From a virus, in the IMG/VR virus record IMGVR_UViG_3300028025_006676, positions 1 through 23,182 of that record: 23,182 bases of DNA; one strand, written 5' to 3'. The notes under the pieces were generated by a model that made no database searches, was not told the DNA's origin, and worked only from the letters and a program-made list of their open reading frames with translations. This document shows, one piece after another, positions 6,604 through 13,517 of this stretch. The translations under genes were made by a program, and so were the position numbers. Each line of letters starts with the position of its first letter. Position 1 is the first letter of the stretch.

Positions 6604-7226
6604 TACCAAGAATTTGATGACGATAAACCTAATTGTTTGGCGTATCTACCAACATTACAGCTCCAATACCCTGCGGTGGTTCTATCTTTCTTTTGGTCGC
6701 ATTTGTGTCTTGCTCTGAATGACTTGGCAGCACCTTTGTTAGCATTTTTAACTCTCAAGTTAGGATCACCAAAAGATACTTTTTTAATACCTCCACTTTT
6801 TGATTTTACATAAACCGCAAATTTTTTCGGCCCGCCTGAAGTTCTGAATGGTTTATTCAACTTAACATTCTTACCTCTATGTTTTGCCTCTTCCAAAACA
6901 TCCTCTTCCTCTTCATCCTCGTAGATGAATGGAGCATCAAGATAAATCAATTTACCTTTGATTGATACTTTTTTACCCAAATCTGATTCAACCATCAAAG
7001 TATCTTCTTCGTTAAGGTCAATCTTACCTTCCTCCCACAATTTTCTAACTTCATTTACCAAATCAAAATAGCTTTCAGAATATGCTCGGAAAATGTTATT
7101 AGTCAAAGTCAATTCATTATCTACATGATATTTCAATGCTTCTGACACTTCAACAGATTCTTTAATAATTAAAGATTTGTTCAAATGTTCTTCTAATGTT
7201 TCTTTGATAAGTTCTCTTAAATCCAT
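6603..7226 (-). CDS. Phage protein with conserved basic C-terminal domain (207 aa)
   Basis: The N-terminus MDLRELIKETLEEHLNKS is helical and has several (L/I)xE sites. The middle is acidic (YEDEEEEDVLEEA at 102-114). The last 75 residues form a basic domain: GGPKKFAVYVKSKSGGIKKV, SFGDPNLRVK, SFRARHKC, and GYWSCNVGRY. That RARHxC...YWSC pattern recurs in many phage proteins, sometimes attached to prohead protease or scaffold genes. C176 and C190 with the adjacent H174 might bind metal. Its function is unknown; a structural or nucleic-acid-binding role is likely. It has its own candidate promoter (GTATTTAT, 16 bases upstream), so it may be expressed separately from the envelope genes before it. 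Confidence 0.7.
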   Translation of the reverse strand: MDLRELIKETLEEHLNKSLIIKESVEVSEALKYHVDNELTLTNNIFRAYSESYFDLVNEVRKLWEEGKIDLNEEDTLMVESDLGKKVSIKGKLIYLDAPFIYEDEEEEDVLEEAKHRGKNVKLNKPFRTSGGPKKFAVYVKSKSGGIKKVSFGDPNLRVKNANKGAAKSFRARHKCDQKKDRTTAGYWSCNVGRYAKQLGLSSSNSW

Positions 7227-7242
7227 TGGTTTGATATTTCTT

Positions 7243-7250
7243 ATAAATAC
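7243..7250 (-). promoter_or_regulatory. ATATTTAT-type promoter candidate (GTATTTAT)
   Basis: Read on the minus strand, GTATTTAT lies 16 bases before the ATG of the basic-domain protein. It differs in one base from the element found before five other genes here. It could let the last three genes of the block be expressed on their own. Confidence 0.4.
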
Positions 7251-7252
7251 TC

Positions 7253-7870
7253 TTACTCTCTATTAAATTTTAACTTCCAATACACTCCTCCTGTTACATA
7301 TGGGGTAAATTTACCTGTAACACCATCAAATGTTCTATTTGCCACTCCTCCACCAAGTTGGAATATTTTATCATCTTTTGTTTTCAATAATATACTAGTT
7401 CCAAGTGAGTTGACCCAATCTTGATGGCTCAAGGCTCCGTTCAATCCCACATAAACTTGGTTTCTAACTTTTGGTGGTTCAGGTGCTGGTTCCCTAACAA
7501 TCTTGGGTTTTACATTTGCTGTAAACTTTCTTGAAACAACGTTATTTTGTGAAATGGTGTCAAACAAGTATATGACCCCCTGATTATTACTCAACATTAT
7601 TGTATCCTGTACGAAATTTTTCAAGTAAAAATTTTTGAGAATAAATGAGGTGTCGACTAGTGGAGTTGGTGCGGGCACTTCAACAATTTTTTCTACTTCA
7701 ACCTCGTATGGTACTTCGACCTCCACTTCATAAATAACCTCCTGAGGTATTGTATCATAGACCAATTTTTCTTCTATTTCGATTTGTGGAGGAACGAAAA
7801 ATTGTAAGAATATTATTATACCCACCATTAGGAGTATTACTATGTGTCTGATGTCAAATATTTTTTTCAT
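7253..7870 (-). CDS. Membrane-anchored periplasmic protein (205 aa)
   Basis: A single N-terminal hydrophobic segment at about 9-27 (IVILLMVGIIIFLQFF) after a basic start (MKKIFDIRH) predicts an inner-membrane anchor with the rest in the periplasm. It is followed by a Val/Glu-rich stretch of alternating residues (YEVEVEVPYEVEVEKIVEVP, about 47-67), a middle domain, a Pro-rich linker (REPAPEPPK), and a C-terminal part of alternating hydrophobic strands (VYVGLNGALS, PYVTGGVYWKLKF) that looks barrel-like. One possibility is a spanin-like linker from inner membrane to outer membrane; another is a periplasmic partner of the barrel protein encoded just upstream. Neither is proven. It starts four bases after the barrel gene. 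Confidence 0.65.
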   Translation of the reverse strand: MKKIFDIRHIVILLMVGIIIFLQFFVPPQIEIEEKLVYDTIPQEVIYEVEVEVPYEVEVEKIVEVPAPTPLVDTSFILKNFYLKNFVQDTIMLSNNQGVIYLFDTISQNNVVSRKFTANVKPKIVREPAPEPPKVRNQVYVGLNGALSHQDWVNSLGTSILLKTKDDKIFQLGGGVANRTFDGVTGKFTPYVTGGVYWKLKFNRE

Positions 7871-7874
7871 ATCG

Positions 7875-9143
7875 TTATAACATTAATCTTGATCCAATCA
7901 AGAAATTACTAAGTATTGGAGAACCTGATGCTCCCAATGCTCTGTAGTTTAGGCTTAATCCGAATCGTTTACTTATTTTATAGTCAAATGATGATCCGAC
8001 TAAGAAGGAAAATTGTCTATTTACTGTTGACTCACCTGTTTTGGGGTTATATGAAATTGGTGAGTTCATTAAAAATACTTGAGGAGATAATGTGAGTTTG
8101 GTATTTACAACATAAGGTTTTGTCCAAAATACAACCGCTGAGGTCGCAAGAGATACGTTGAATACTCTTTTAATTGTTCTTGTTTCAGTATTAACTTCAG
8201 TATCTTTTAACAATAAAGTTATTAAACCAACGTTATATCCGTATGTCCCATATTTTTCACTTGGTTTAATATTTGTGTATCCAAGTAATCCCATATAAGT
8301 TCCATCTAAGTAAGCCGCGGTGAATGAATAAGAGTGGATTTGACTTAATTTACCTTGTTGAAAATTCATTTTGGTATATCCTCCACCCAAAGCAAATTGG
8401 TCTAATGTACTCCAAATCATGGCGTTTACCCCCCAAGTTTCATTCCCTGCTAATGATGATTGACTAACACCAAAGGAAGCAATAGCACTGTATTTCAAAT
8501 CGGGACCTTGTACGGTTGTCAAGTCTGAGGCAACCAACATTGGGTTTACTGGCCCAACTTTCTTTTTATCACCTTTCCCTTTGCCATCTGAATTATCATC
8601 TTCACTTTCTCCCGAATCTCCACCTTCTGAACCACCTTCTTCAGAACTACCCTCAGAACTCGACTCACTTGATCCTGATTCACTACTACTTGAAGATGAT
8701 GAGGATTCTCCTGAAGAAGATTGAGATGATGTACTAGAAGAACTTGATGAAGATGCCGCAGTTGAGGAGGCTGATGAAGATGCCGCGGATGATGCTGCAG
8801 ATGAGGCAGCAGATGAGGCAGCTGACGACGCTGCGTTGGCGGCGGCTTGTGATACAGTTTGTGTGACAGTTTGGGTTACTACCGCATTTGCGGGACACGG
8901 AGTTGAAAAAATTCCATTAATCCAAATGGTTACTTCCCCTGAGGTGAATTGTTGATAAGTGAATACTTTGGATTTGTTTCTGACTATAACTAAAACACCA
9001 GTATTAGATTGTATGGGTATAGATACCACATAAGTTTTTGAATCACAGGGGTCAATGTATGTTTGTGTAACAACTTGCCCCTGTGATTCGTGGTAAATTA
9101 ATACCATGAATAATAACATTAAAAATATTTTCAAACTTTTCAA
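7875..9143 (-). CDS. Predicted outer-membrane beta-barrel with Ser/Ala linker (422 aa)
   Basis: A signal peptide (1-23, ending SQGQ) leads to a small domain at about 24-98 containing two Cys (C33, C83), then a Ser/Ala low-complexity linker (about 99-160), an acidic Gly/Ser/Glu stretch (160-185) and a basic KGKGDKKK turn. Residues from about 198 to 422 show the alternating-strand pattern and aromatic ends of an outer-membrane barrel (KYSAIASFGVSQ, SFTAAYLDGTYMGLLGY, RFGLSLNYRALGASG, FLIGSRLML). A phage-coded outer-membrane protein is unusual. The start is TTG 9143; an ATG at 9150 is out of frame by one base, so an indel in the AAAA run is possible. The next in-frame ATG (9119) would lack the basic signal-peptide start. 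It follows the CsgG-like gene by 22 bases. Confidence 0.7.
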   Translation of the reverse strand: MKSLKIFLMLLFMVLIYHESQGQVVTQTYIDPCDSKTYVVSIPIQSNTGVLVIVRNKSKVFTYQQFTSGEVTIWINGIFSTPCPANAVVTQTVTQTVSQAAANAASSAASSAASSAASSAASSSASSTAASSSSSSSTSSQSSSGESSSSSSSSESGSSESSSEGSSEEGGSEGGDSGESEDDNSDGKGKGDKKKVGPVNPMLVASDLTTVQGPDLKYSAIASFGVSQSSLAGNETWGVNAMIWSTLDQFALGGGYTKMNFQQGKLSQIHSYSFTAAYLDGTYMGLLGYTNIKPSEKYGTYGYNVGLITLLLKDTEVNTETRTIKRVFNVSLATSAVVFWTKPYVVNTKLTLSPQVFLMNSPISYNPKTGESTVNRQFSFLVGSSFDYKISKRFGLSLNYRALGASGSPILSNFLIGSRLML

Positions 9144-9165
9144 TTTTCATCGGTTTCCAAATATT

Positions 9166-9888
9166 TTATTCTGTGAATATTCCTTTTTTAATCATTCTAT
9201 CTAAGATTCTGGCACAAGCAATGTCAAGTGCTTTTTTTGTCGCGATAGATATTGTAGATTGATTAAACTTAACTGGATCGACTGTTGCGTCAGAAAGAAG
9301 GGTTAATTCTCTTGTGGTTACAGCTTCTCCAAGTCCTGATGCTCCAAATACAACACCAGTTTCCGCATTTGTAAATCTAACCTGAAGACCTATACGGGTT
9401 ACCATCATATTTTTCACACCATCTTTAAGATTTACAGTTTCATCTTCTGAAACGGAGTAATCATAACATTCAATGGTTACAAAATATTCTGCCAAATTGA
9501 TTTTACCAAAACCATCTAATTGATTTTCAGAAATTCCTGCCTGAGATGCTTGGAATTGCTTAACCATTCGGTTTTTAATTTCCGTCTTATCTTCAGTAAA
9601 TTTGAATCTATTAAGATTCTCAAGATATTCCATAGAAATGTTCGCAACACCTAATCCAACTCGTTTTTCCTTGAGTTCAGGATACATCTCATACATTTCA
9701 TCAGACATACCTGCCTTCAAGATTTGAATTGGAATTTGTTTTCCTTCATAATCCATAAATTGACTTATGTCAATTGCGGTTTCGAACGATGCCTTGTATT
9801 GCTCAGTTTTTGTACTTCCTACAGTTTGAGAAAACGCCGATATTTGTACTATTAGTGCAAATATCGACGATAAAATAAATTTTTTCAT
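9166..9888 (-). CDS. CsgG-like curli assembly/transport family protein (240 aa)
   Basis: The product has a signal peptide (MKKFILSSIFALIVQISAFSQ) and a body resembling the CsgG family, which forms the outer-membrane pore of curli (type VIII) secretion. Supporting segments are VGLGVANISMEYLENL, INLAEYFVTIECYDYS, the strand pair RIGLQVRFTNAETGVVFGAS, and the C-terminal helix FNQSTISIATKKALDIACAR. CsgG-like genes are known in cyanophages and pelagiphages, with unclear roles. Unlike E. coli CsgG there is no lipobox cysteine after the signal peptide. I use ATG 9888; a TTG at 9900 adds four residues. It sits between a small membrane protein and the barrel protein. Family call moderate to good; pore formation not shown. 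Confidence 0.65.
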   Translation of the reverse strand: MKKFILSSIFALIVQISAFSQTVGSTKTEQYKASFETAIDISQFMDYEGKQIPIQILKAGMSDEMYEMYPELKEKRVGLGVANISMEYLENLNRFKFTEDKTEIKNRMVKQFQASQAGISENQLDGFGKINLAEYFVTIECYDYSVSEDETVNLKDGVKNMMVTRIGLQVRFTNAETGVVFGASGLGEAVTTRELTLLSDATVDPVKFNQSTISIATKKALDIACARILDRMIKKGIFTE

Positions 9889-9916
9889 ATTAAACCTCAA
9901 TTGTATTACGTGTTTA

Positions 9917-10078
9917 TTAAGGTCTCTTTGGCCAAGCCCAACCCTTTTTCTTACCTCTCAACATCAAGTAAGTTGCGCCTCCGAAGAAGATTAACAAATA
10001 CAATGATGGTGAATAAAATACAAACATGGATACCATCAACAATGTGAGGAATACCATAAAACTTAAAAATTGTTCCAT
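9917..10078 (-). CDS. Small hydrophobic membrane protein (53 aa)
   Basis: A 53-residue protein, MEQFLSFMVFLTLLMVSMFV followed by FYSPSLYLLIFFGGATYLML and the basic tail RGKKKGWAWPKRP. It has two closely spaced hydrophobic segments and a strongly basic end, so a two-span inner-membrane hairpin with cytoplasmic C-terminus is likely. The size and topology would suit a holin or lysis regulator, but the same is true of many small phage proteins. Its ATG lies two bases after the stop of the upstream gene, and it precedes the CsgG-like gene by 28 bases. Confidence 0.6.
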   Translation of the reverse strand: MEQFLSFMVFLTLLMVSMFVFYSPSLYLLIFFGGATYLMLRGKKKGWAWPKRP

Positions 10079-10080
10079 AT

Positions 10081-10404
10081 TTACCATTTTGGAGCGGTTT
10101 CTTTGAACTCGTCCCCTTCTTTTTTATTAGGTTTATCCGTCGCTGCGGGTTGTGACACTGGTTGACTTGATTTTTCTCTGATGATTACAGTTTTGTCACC
10201 ACCAGATTGTTGTTGTTGATTGTTATTGTTGATGATAATTGGAGTTTGTTGTTGAACAGGTGCTGCAACTTCTTCATCACTGCCAATAAATTTATTTGTA
10301 ATAACTCCTCCGGCACCCAACACTGCCGTAGTTAACAATCCGATAATTGTCTTTTTTAATCCTGACCAAGTTCCGTCGTTATGGTCTTCTGTTTCTTCGC
10401 TCAT
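10081..10404 (-). CDS. Single-span protein with Gln/Asn-rich region (107 aa)
   Basis: An acidic N-terminus (MSEETEDHNDG) precedes a hydrophobic segment at about 16-42 (LKKTIIGLLTTAVLGAGGV), then a Gln/Asn-rich stretch (IIINNNNQQQQ, about 56-66) and a basic, Pro-rich tail. It looks like a membrane-anchored protein with a disordered domain. The function is unknown. With the neighbouring 53-residue two-span protein it forms a pair of small membrane proteins, a layout also seen for holin/antiholin pairs, but there is no family evidence. The leader (ACTAAATAATAATACC) lacks both promoter motifs, so it is probably read through from upstream. Confidence 0.6.
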   Translation of the reverse strand: MSEETEDHNDGTWSGLKKTIIGLLTTAVLGAGGVITNKFIGSDEEVAAPVQQQTPIIINNNNQQQQSGGDKTVIIREKSSQPVSQPAATDKPNKKEGDEFKETAPKW

Positions 10405-10429
10405 GGTATTATTATTTAGTTTATTTATT

Positions 10430-10792
10430 TTATTTAATAATTATTGGGTATTTTATATCTTTCCCCGAAATGTCCAAAAAAATCAAGTCATAATACCCTT
10501 TTGGTTCTTCTGTTAAATTATATACCCTTTTTGTTGTTGTGTCAACTGCCGTGAAGCCTTCTTTTTTAATTGGTGTTTCTTGACCAAAAGGTATTATTTG
10601 TACTGAATATTTTGCTCCGACAGTTGTTTCGAACTCTATAATCACTACGTTTTCATTCTGAAAAACAGATTTTATGTTTGTTGAAGTTGATTTAGTCCCT
10701 AAATTAATTTCCGGTATCTCATCATAGTAAGGGTTAAAACACCCTTGTAAGAAGAGAACTGAGAAAGTTAGTATTGATAATATTTTTTTCAT
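10430..10792 (-). CDS. Lipoprotein (120 aa)
   Basis: A type II signal peptide with lipobox LQGC (C18 predicted to be lipidated) is followed by a domain of about 100 residues with beta-sandwich character: VVIIEFETTVGAKYSVQIIP, a central turn, TKRVYNLTE, and YYDLIFLDISGKDIKYPIII. It would be attached to the inner face or surface of the outer membrane. In Bacteroidota, surface lipoproteins often act as docking points for secreted proteins. Its place one base after the large secreted cohesin-like protein gene and before the CsgG-like gene suggests it is part of that envelope module. No specific family was recognised. Confidence 0.7.
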   Translation of the reverse strand: MKKILSILTFSVLFLQGCFNPYYDEIPEINLGTKSTSTNIKSVFQNENVVIIEFETTVGAKYSVQIIPFGQETPIKKEGFTAVDTTTKRVYNLTEEPKGYYDLIFLDISGKDIKYPIIIK

Positions 10793-10793
10793 T

Positions 10794-12899
10794 TTAGAAA
10801 TTATTATATCCCGTTAATTTTATTTGAGTTGTATTCAATTTTATTCCTAATTGAGAACCCTTGATTGTGTTAGCATCCATAGTGGAAGATACTTTGATGG
10901 AAGTTAAAATATCAACTCCATTACCAATTGTTGAAAATTTCAATTTGAACGGAATTGCAGTTCCAGTTACTGGAGTTTTTTCATTTGGGTCTATTCCACC
11001 AAATTTGACTTTACCATCAACAGAATTAACAAACAAGTACCATGTATTTGGAACATTTGGAGAAAACTCCTCAAACTTTATCTTCGTTGGGTCGTAATCA
11101 AATTCAAATTGTAGTCCTGTAACTGGATTTCCATTTGTCGTTACACTTATAGGAATTTCTATATTATTCGATGTTACAGTCAAATTAGATAGATTAACAT
11201 CTATTGATGGAACATTATTTGGAGTATTAATGAATGATTCTGTCGCCATAGTTTTGAATGTTGTGTTCGACTTCAAACTATTTGGGGCTCTACTAACTAC
11301 AGATGCGACTCCATTATTACTAACAACAACTTGTGATGAATGTGAACGATTCACATCTCCCCACAAAAGATATTTCAAGTCTACAACCGTGTTAGTTCCT
11401 ATTGTTCCTGTTTTCACATAAACTTTTGGATAATCAAAATCTTTCCAATTCGTTGTGGTGATTGCTCCCCAAGAATTTGATGGTGAGTCATTAAATGTGA
11501 ATTCCGCCCTTAACCCAAAGTCCGGACCTCCATTGATATTTCTTATGTATGGAGTGTAAGTTGATGTACCTATTGAAGATATACCAGATGGTATTCTAAA
11601 TGTCGCCCAAGTTGCGTCCTTCGAAACAAATTCTACAGGTCCAACATACAAATCAAATAATTGGAGTGACTTTATTTTTTCAGGTGTATTAGTCGCGTCG
11701 AATTCTCTCATATCAACTAGTATTCTGGACACATTTTGAGAATAATGATTTGGTGTAATAATCCCCCATTCTACTTGTCCTGCGATTGTTGTAGCGTCAG
11801 TTGAGATCCATGTTGGAACATTCATATATCCACCACTTCCTGTAGTATATCCATTTGGAAGAGTCACCAATTGGTCAATACCCACAACTTGTGATAATAA
11901 TTTTGGTAAATCTCCTCCATCAATTGTTTTGTTTCTGTTGATGTCCGCTGCGTACAGAGATTGTCCTGTATTGATTGTTTGTCCTTTACTACCATCCAAT
12001 CCCATAGTTGTAAACTCTCCTTGAGCAGATGTGAAGTCCGATATTGTGATGGCATTATTGTAAATCGCATTTAATTTATCCATTTCGTGCATCACAGAAA
12101 CTTCATAAACTTTATTCTCAGATAATAACGCTTGATTAATATCGACATTACCGTTCGATAACACATCAAACATTTGTCCGGTATTTGTTACTGTATCCTT
12201 AAAGGAAATTTTTAATTTTGACAGATTGAGTAAATTAGTATTCACATCGACTTTAGCGGTAATTAATTTTCCCGTATTTTGATTCATGATTACTTCAGTT
12301 GATAATGGTGAATCCATTATCGTTGGAACCTGAGACCCTTGTCCATTCCATCCTGCGACAAAGTTTAATCTAACAGGATTGAAAGCATTTGATGTAGACG
12401 CCGCCTTTAATCTAAACCTTACAATTATTATTTGAGAAAAAGCGTTAAAGGGCATTGGGGAATTCGTTGCCCATGTTAAAGATGCTCGTATAATTGCGTT
12501 AGAACTAGCCACATTATATGAATACGATAAACCTGCCGTATATCTTGTAGTTCCGTTAGTATTAGTTGTGTTTCCAGCATAACCATATCCAGGATAGTTT
12601 TGCCAAGATAATTGTATATTTGAACCTGTAGGGAACACTCCTCCGTTTCCACCTGTGCCAGTATGATTGATTGAAACTATTTCAAAGTTTGTTTGGTCGT
12701 ATTGAAAGTCAAATAGTAATTGTCTGGTTACCGCGTCTCCATTACCATTTGCGTGAACCATAACGTCAAATTGGTCTCCTCTATCAATAACTCCCCCGCC
12801 TATATCGGTTAAAACTCTCGTATCAGGAAATTTGAATCTTATCTGCCCGAAAGAGTTAAAGGACAATAATAAAAGTGTTATTATTAGTATTTTTTTCAT
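10794..12899 (-). CDS. Large secreted protein with cohesin-like and dockerin-like domains (701 aa)
   Basis: A signal peptide (1-19, ending SFGQ) is followed by a cohesin-like beta-sandwich at about 24-185 (QFDVMVHANG, LLFDFQYDQTNFEIVSI, IIIVRFRLKA). A second cohesin-like domain occupies the end at about 565-690 (SNLTVTSNNIEIPISV, GLQFEFDYDPTKIKFEEFSP, AIPFKLKF). At 319-330, DINRNKTIDGGD fits the dockerin calcium loop (D1, N3, N5, D9, D12), with a degenerate copy GDVNRSHSS at 514-522. Cohesin-dockerin pairs form calcium-dependent protein assemblies outside cells. There is no type IX secretion C-terminal domain, so export by the neighbouring CsgG-like system is possible. It starts directly after the 164-residue gene (TAA then ATG). 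Domain calls are from hand reading. Confidence 0.7.
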   Translation of the reverse strand: MKKILIITLLLLSFNSFGQIRFKFPDTRVLTDIGGGVIDRGDQFDVMVHANGNGDAVTRQLLFDFQYDQTNFEIVSINHTGTGGNGGVFPTGSNIQLSWQNYPGYGYAGNTTNTNGTTRYTAGLSYSYNVASSNAIIRASLTWATNSPMPFNAFSQIIIVRFRLKAASTSNAFNPVRLNFVAGWNGQGSQVPTIMDSPLSTEVIMNQNTGKLITAKVDVNTNLLNLSKLKISFKDTVTNTGQMFDVLSNGNVDINQALLSENKVYEVSVMHEMDKLNAIYNNAITISDFTSAQGEFTTMGLDGSKGQTINTGQSLYAADINRNKTIDGGDLPKLLSQVVGIDQLVTLPNGYTTGSGGYMNVPTWISTDATTIAGQVEWGIITPNHYSQNVSRILVDMREFDATNTPEKIKSLQLFDLYVGPVEFVSKDATWATFRIPSGISSIGTSTYTPYIRNINGGPDFGLRAEFTFNDSPSNSWGAITTTNWKDFDYPKVYVKTGTIGTNTVVDLKYLLWGDVNRSHSSQVVVSNNGVASVVSRAPNSLKSNTTFKTMATESFINTPNNVPSIDVNLSNLTVTSNNIEIPISVTTNGNPVTGLQFEFDYDPTKIKFEEFSPNVPNTWYLFVNSVDGKVKFGGIDPNEKTPVTGTAIPFKLKFSTIGNGVDILTSIKVSSTMDANTIKGSQLGIKLNTTQIKLTGYNNF

Positions 12900-13394
12900 T
12901 TAATTTGTTTCGAATAGTTTAGACACCAAGACATCGCTCGCCTTTTTCAAGGCATTACTCAAAGATTGTTGATTGAAATTCCCTCCGTTGTCCACAATCA
13001 ATGTTGACATAGAAATTTCAGATGATTCTTCTTCGACAATGACTTCTTTGATTTTTTTTCCATCAACTTTCAAAACTCCTCTAAGACGTATTACAACAGA
13101 TTCGCTGTCTTTGTGAAATACAGAGACATTCGTCTTGGTTTTTAATACATCCAAGTAGACAATTTCAATAGATAATTTTTGTTTGGAGTCAGGGTTTAGA
13201 TCGAAATTTTTTTCTTGTAAAAATTCCTCTGTGATGTTTCTCACACCGAATTCTAAGTTTCGATTTCCTGCAAGATTTCCCACTTGAATCTTGTTTACAA
13301 CGGATTCAACCCATATTTCATCAGTAAGATTTGTGGTAATGTGAGGCATTATGTATAGCATAACGCCAGCCATAAACAGGGTTAACATTTTCAT
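12900..13394 (-). CDS. CsgG-related secreted protein (164 aa), first gene of envelope block
   Basis: The start MKMLTLFMAGVMLYI gives a signal peptide or short anchor. The rest alternates strands and helices (KIQVGNLAGNR, LSIEIVYLDVLKTKTNVSVF, SVVIRLRGVLKVDGKK) and ends NFNQQSLSNALKKASDVLVS. That last helix parallels FNQSTISIATKKALDIACAR of the 240-residue CsgG-like protein, and the preceding strand and turn layout also agrees, so the two may be distant paralogs or partners in one complex. It also looks somewhat like small LptE-type or CsgG-associated proteins. It heads the leftward operon, with an ATATTTAT element 20 bases upstream, opposite the endolysin gene. Confidence 0.55.
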   Translation of the reverse strand: MKMLTLFMAGVMLYIMPHITTNLTDEIWVESVVNKIQVGNLAGNRNLEFGVRNITEEFLQEKNFDLNPDSKQKLSIEIVYLDVLKTKTNVSVFHKDSESVVIRLRGVLKVDGKKIKEVIVEEESSEISMSTLIVDNGGNFNQQSLSNALKKASDVLVSKLFETN

Positions 13395-13414
13395 TCGATA
13401 GTATCTTGGTATTC

Positions 13415-13422
13415 ATAAATAT
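13415..13422 (-). promoter_or_regulatory. ATATTTAT promoter candidate for the envelope block
   Basis: Read on the minus strand, ATATTTAT ends 20 bases before the ATG of the first gene of the leftward envelope operon. A matching element points the other way at 13491. The divergent gap (13395-13517) holds no gene. Confidence 0.45.
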
Positions 13423-13490
13423 CGCGAAATTTAATTTTGTACTGAATTTTTAGTTTATGTTAAGGTGAATTATCTTATTGGTTTTAGATA

Positions 13491-13498
13491 ATATTTAT
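13491..13498 (+). promoter_or_regulatory. ATATTTAT promoter candidate for the endolysin
   Basis: ATATTTATTG lies with 19 bases between the element and the endolysin ATG. The same ten bases occur 24 bases before the holin-like gene on the minus strand. Sharing this element between endolysin and holin-like genes would fit joint late expression. Confidence 0.5.
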
Positions 13499-13517
13499 TG
13501 ATATAAAATAAATTACT

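Noticed and set aside
7242-7249. Plus-strand TATAAATA, identical to the T4 late promoter
   Set aside because: It points rightward into the 3' end of a leftward gene with no plus-strand gene to serve. The same bases read leftward form the ATATTTAT-type element before the gene at 7226.
8516-8737. Plus-strand His/Leu-rich frame
   Set aside because: Antisense shadow of the Ser-rich linker of the barrel gene.
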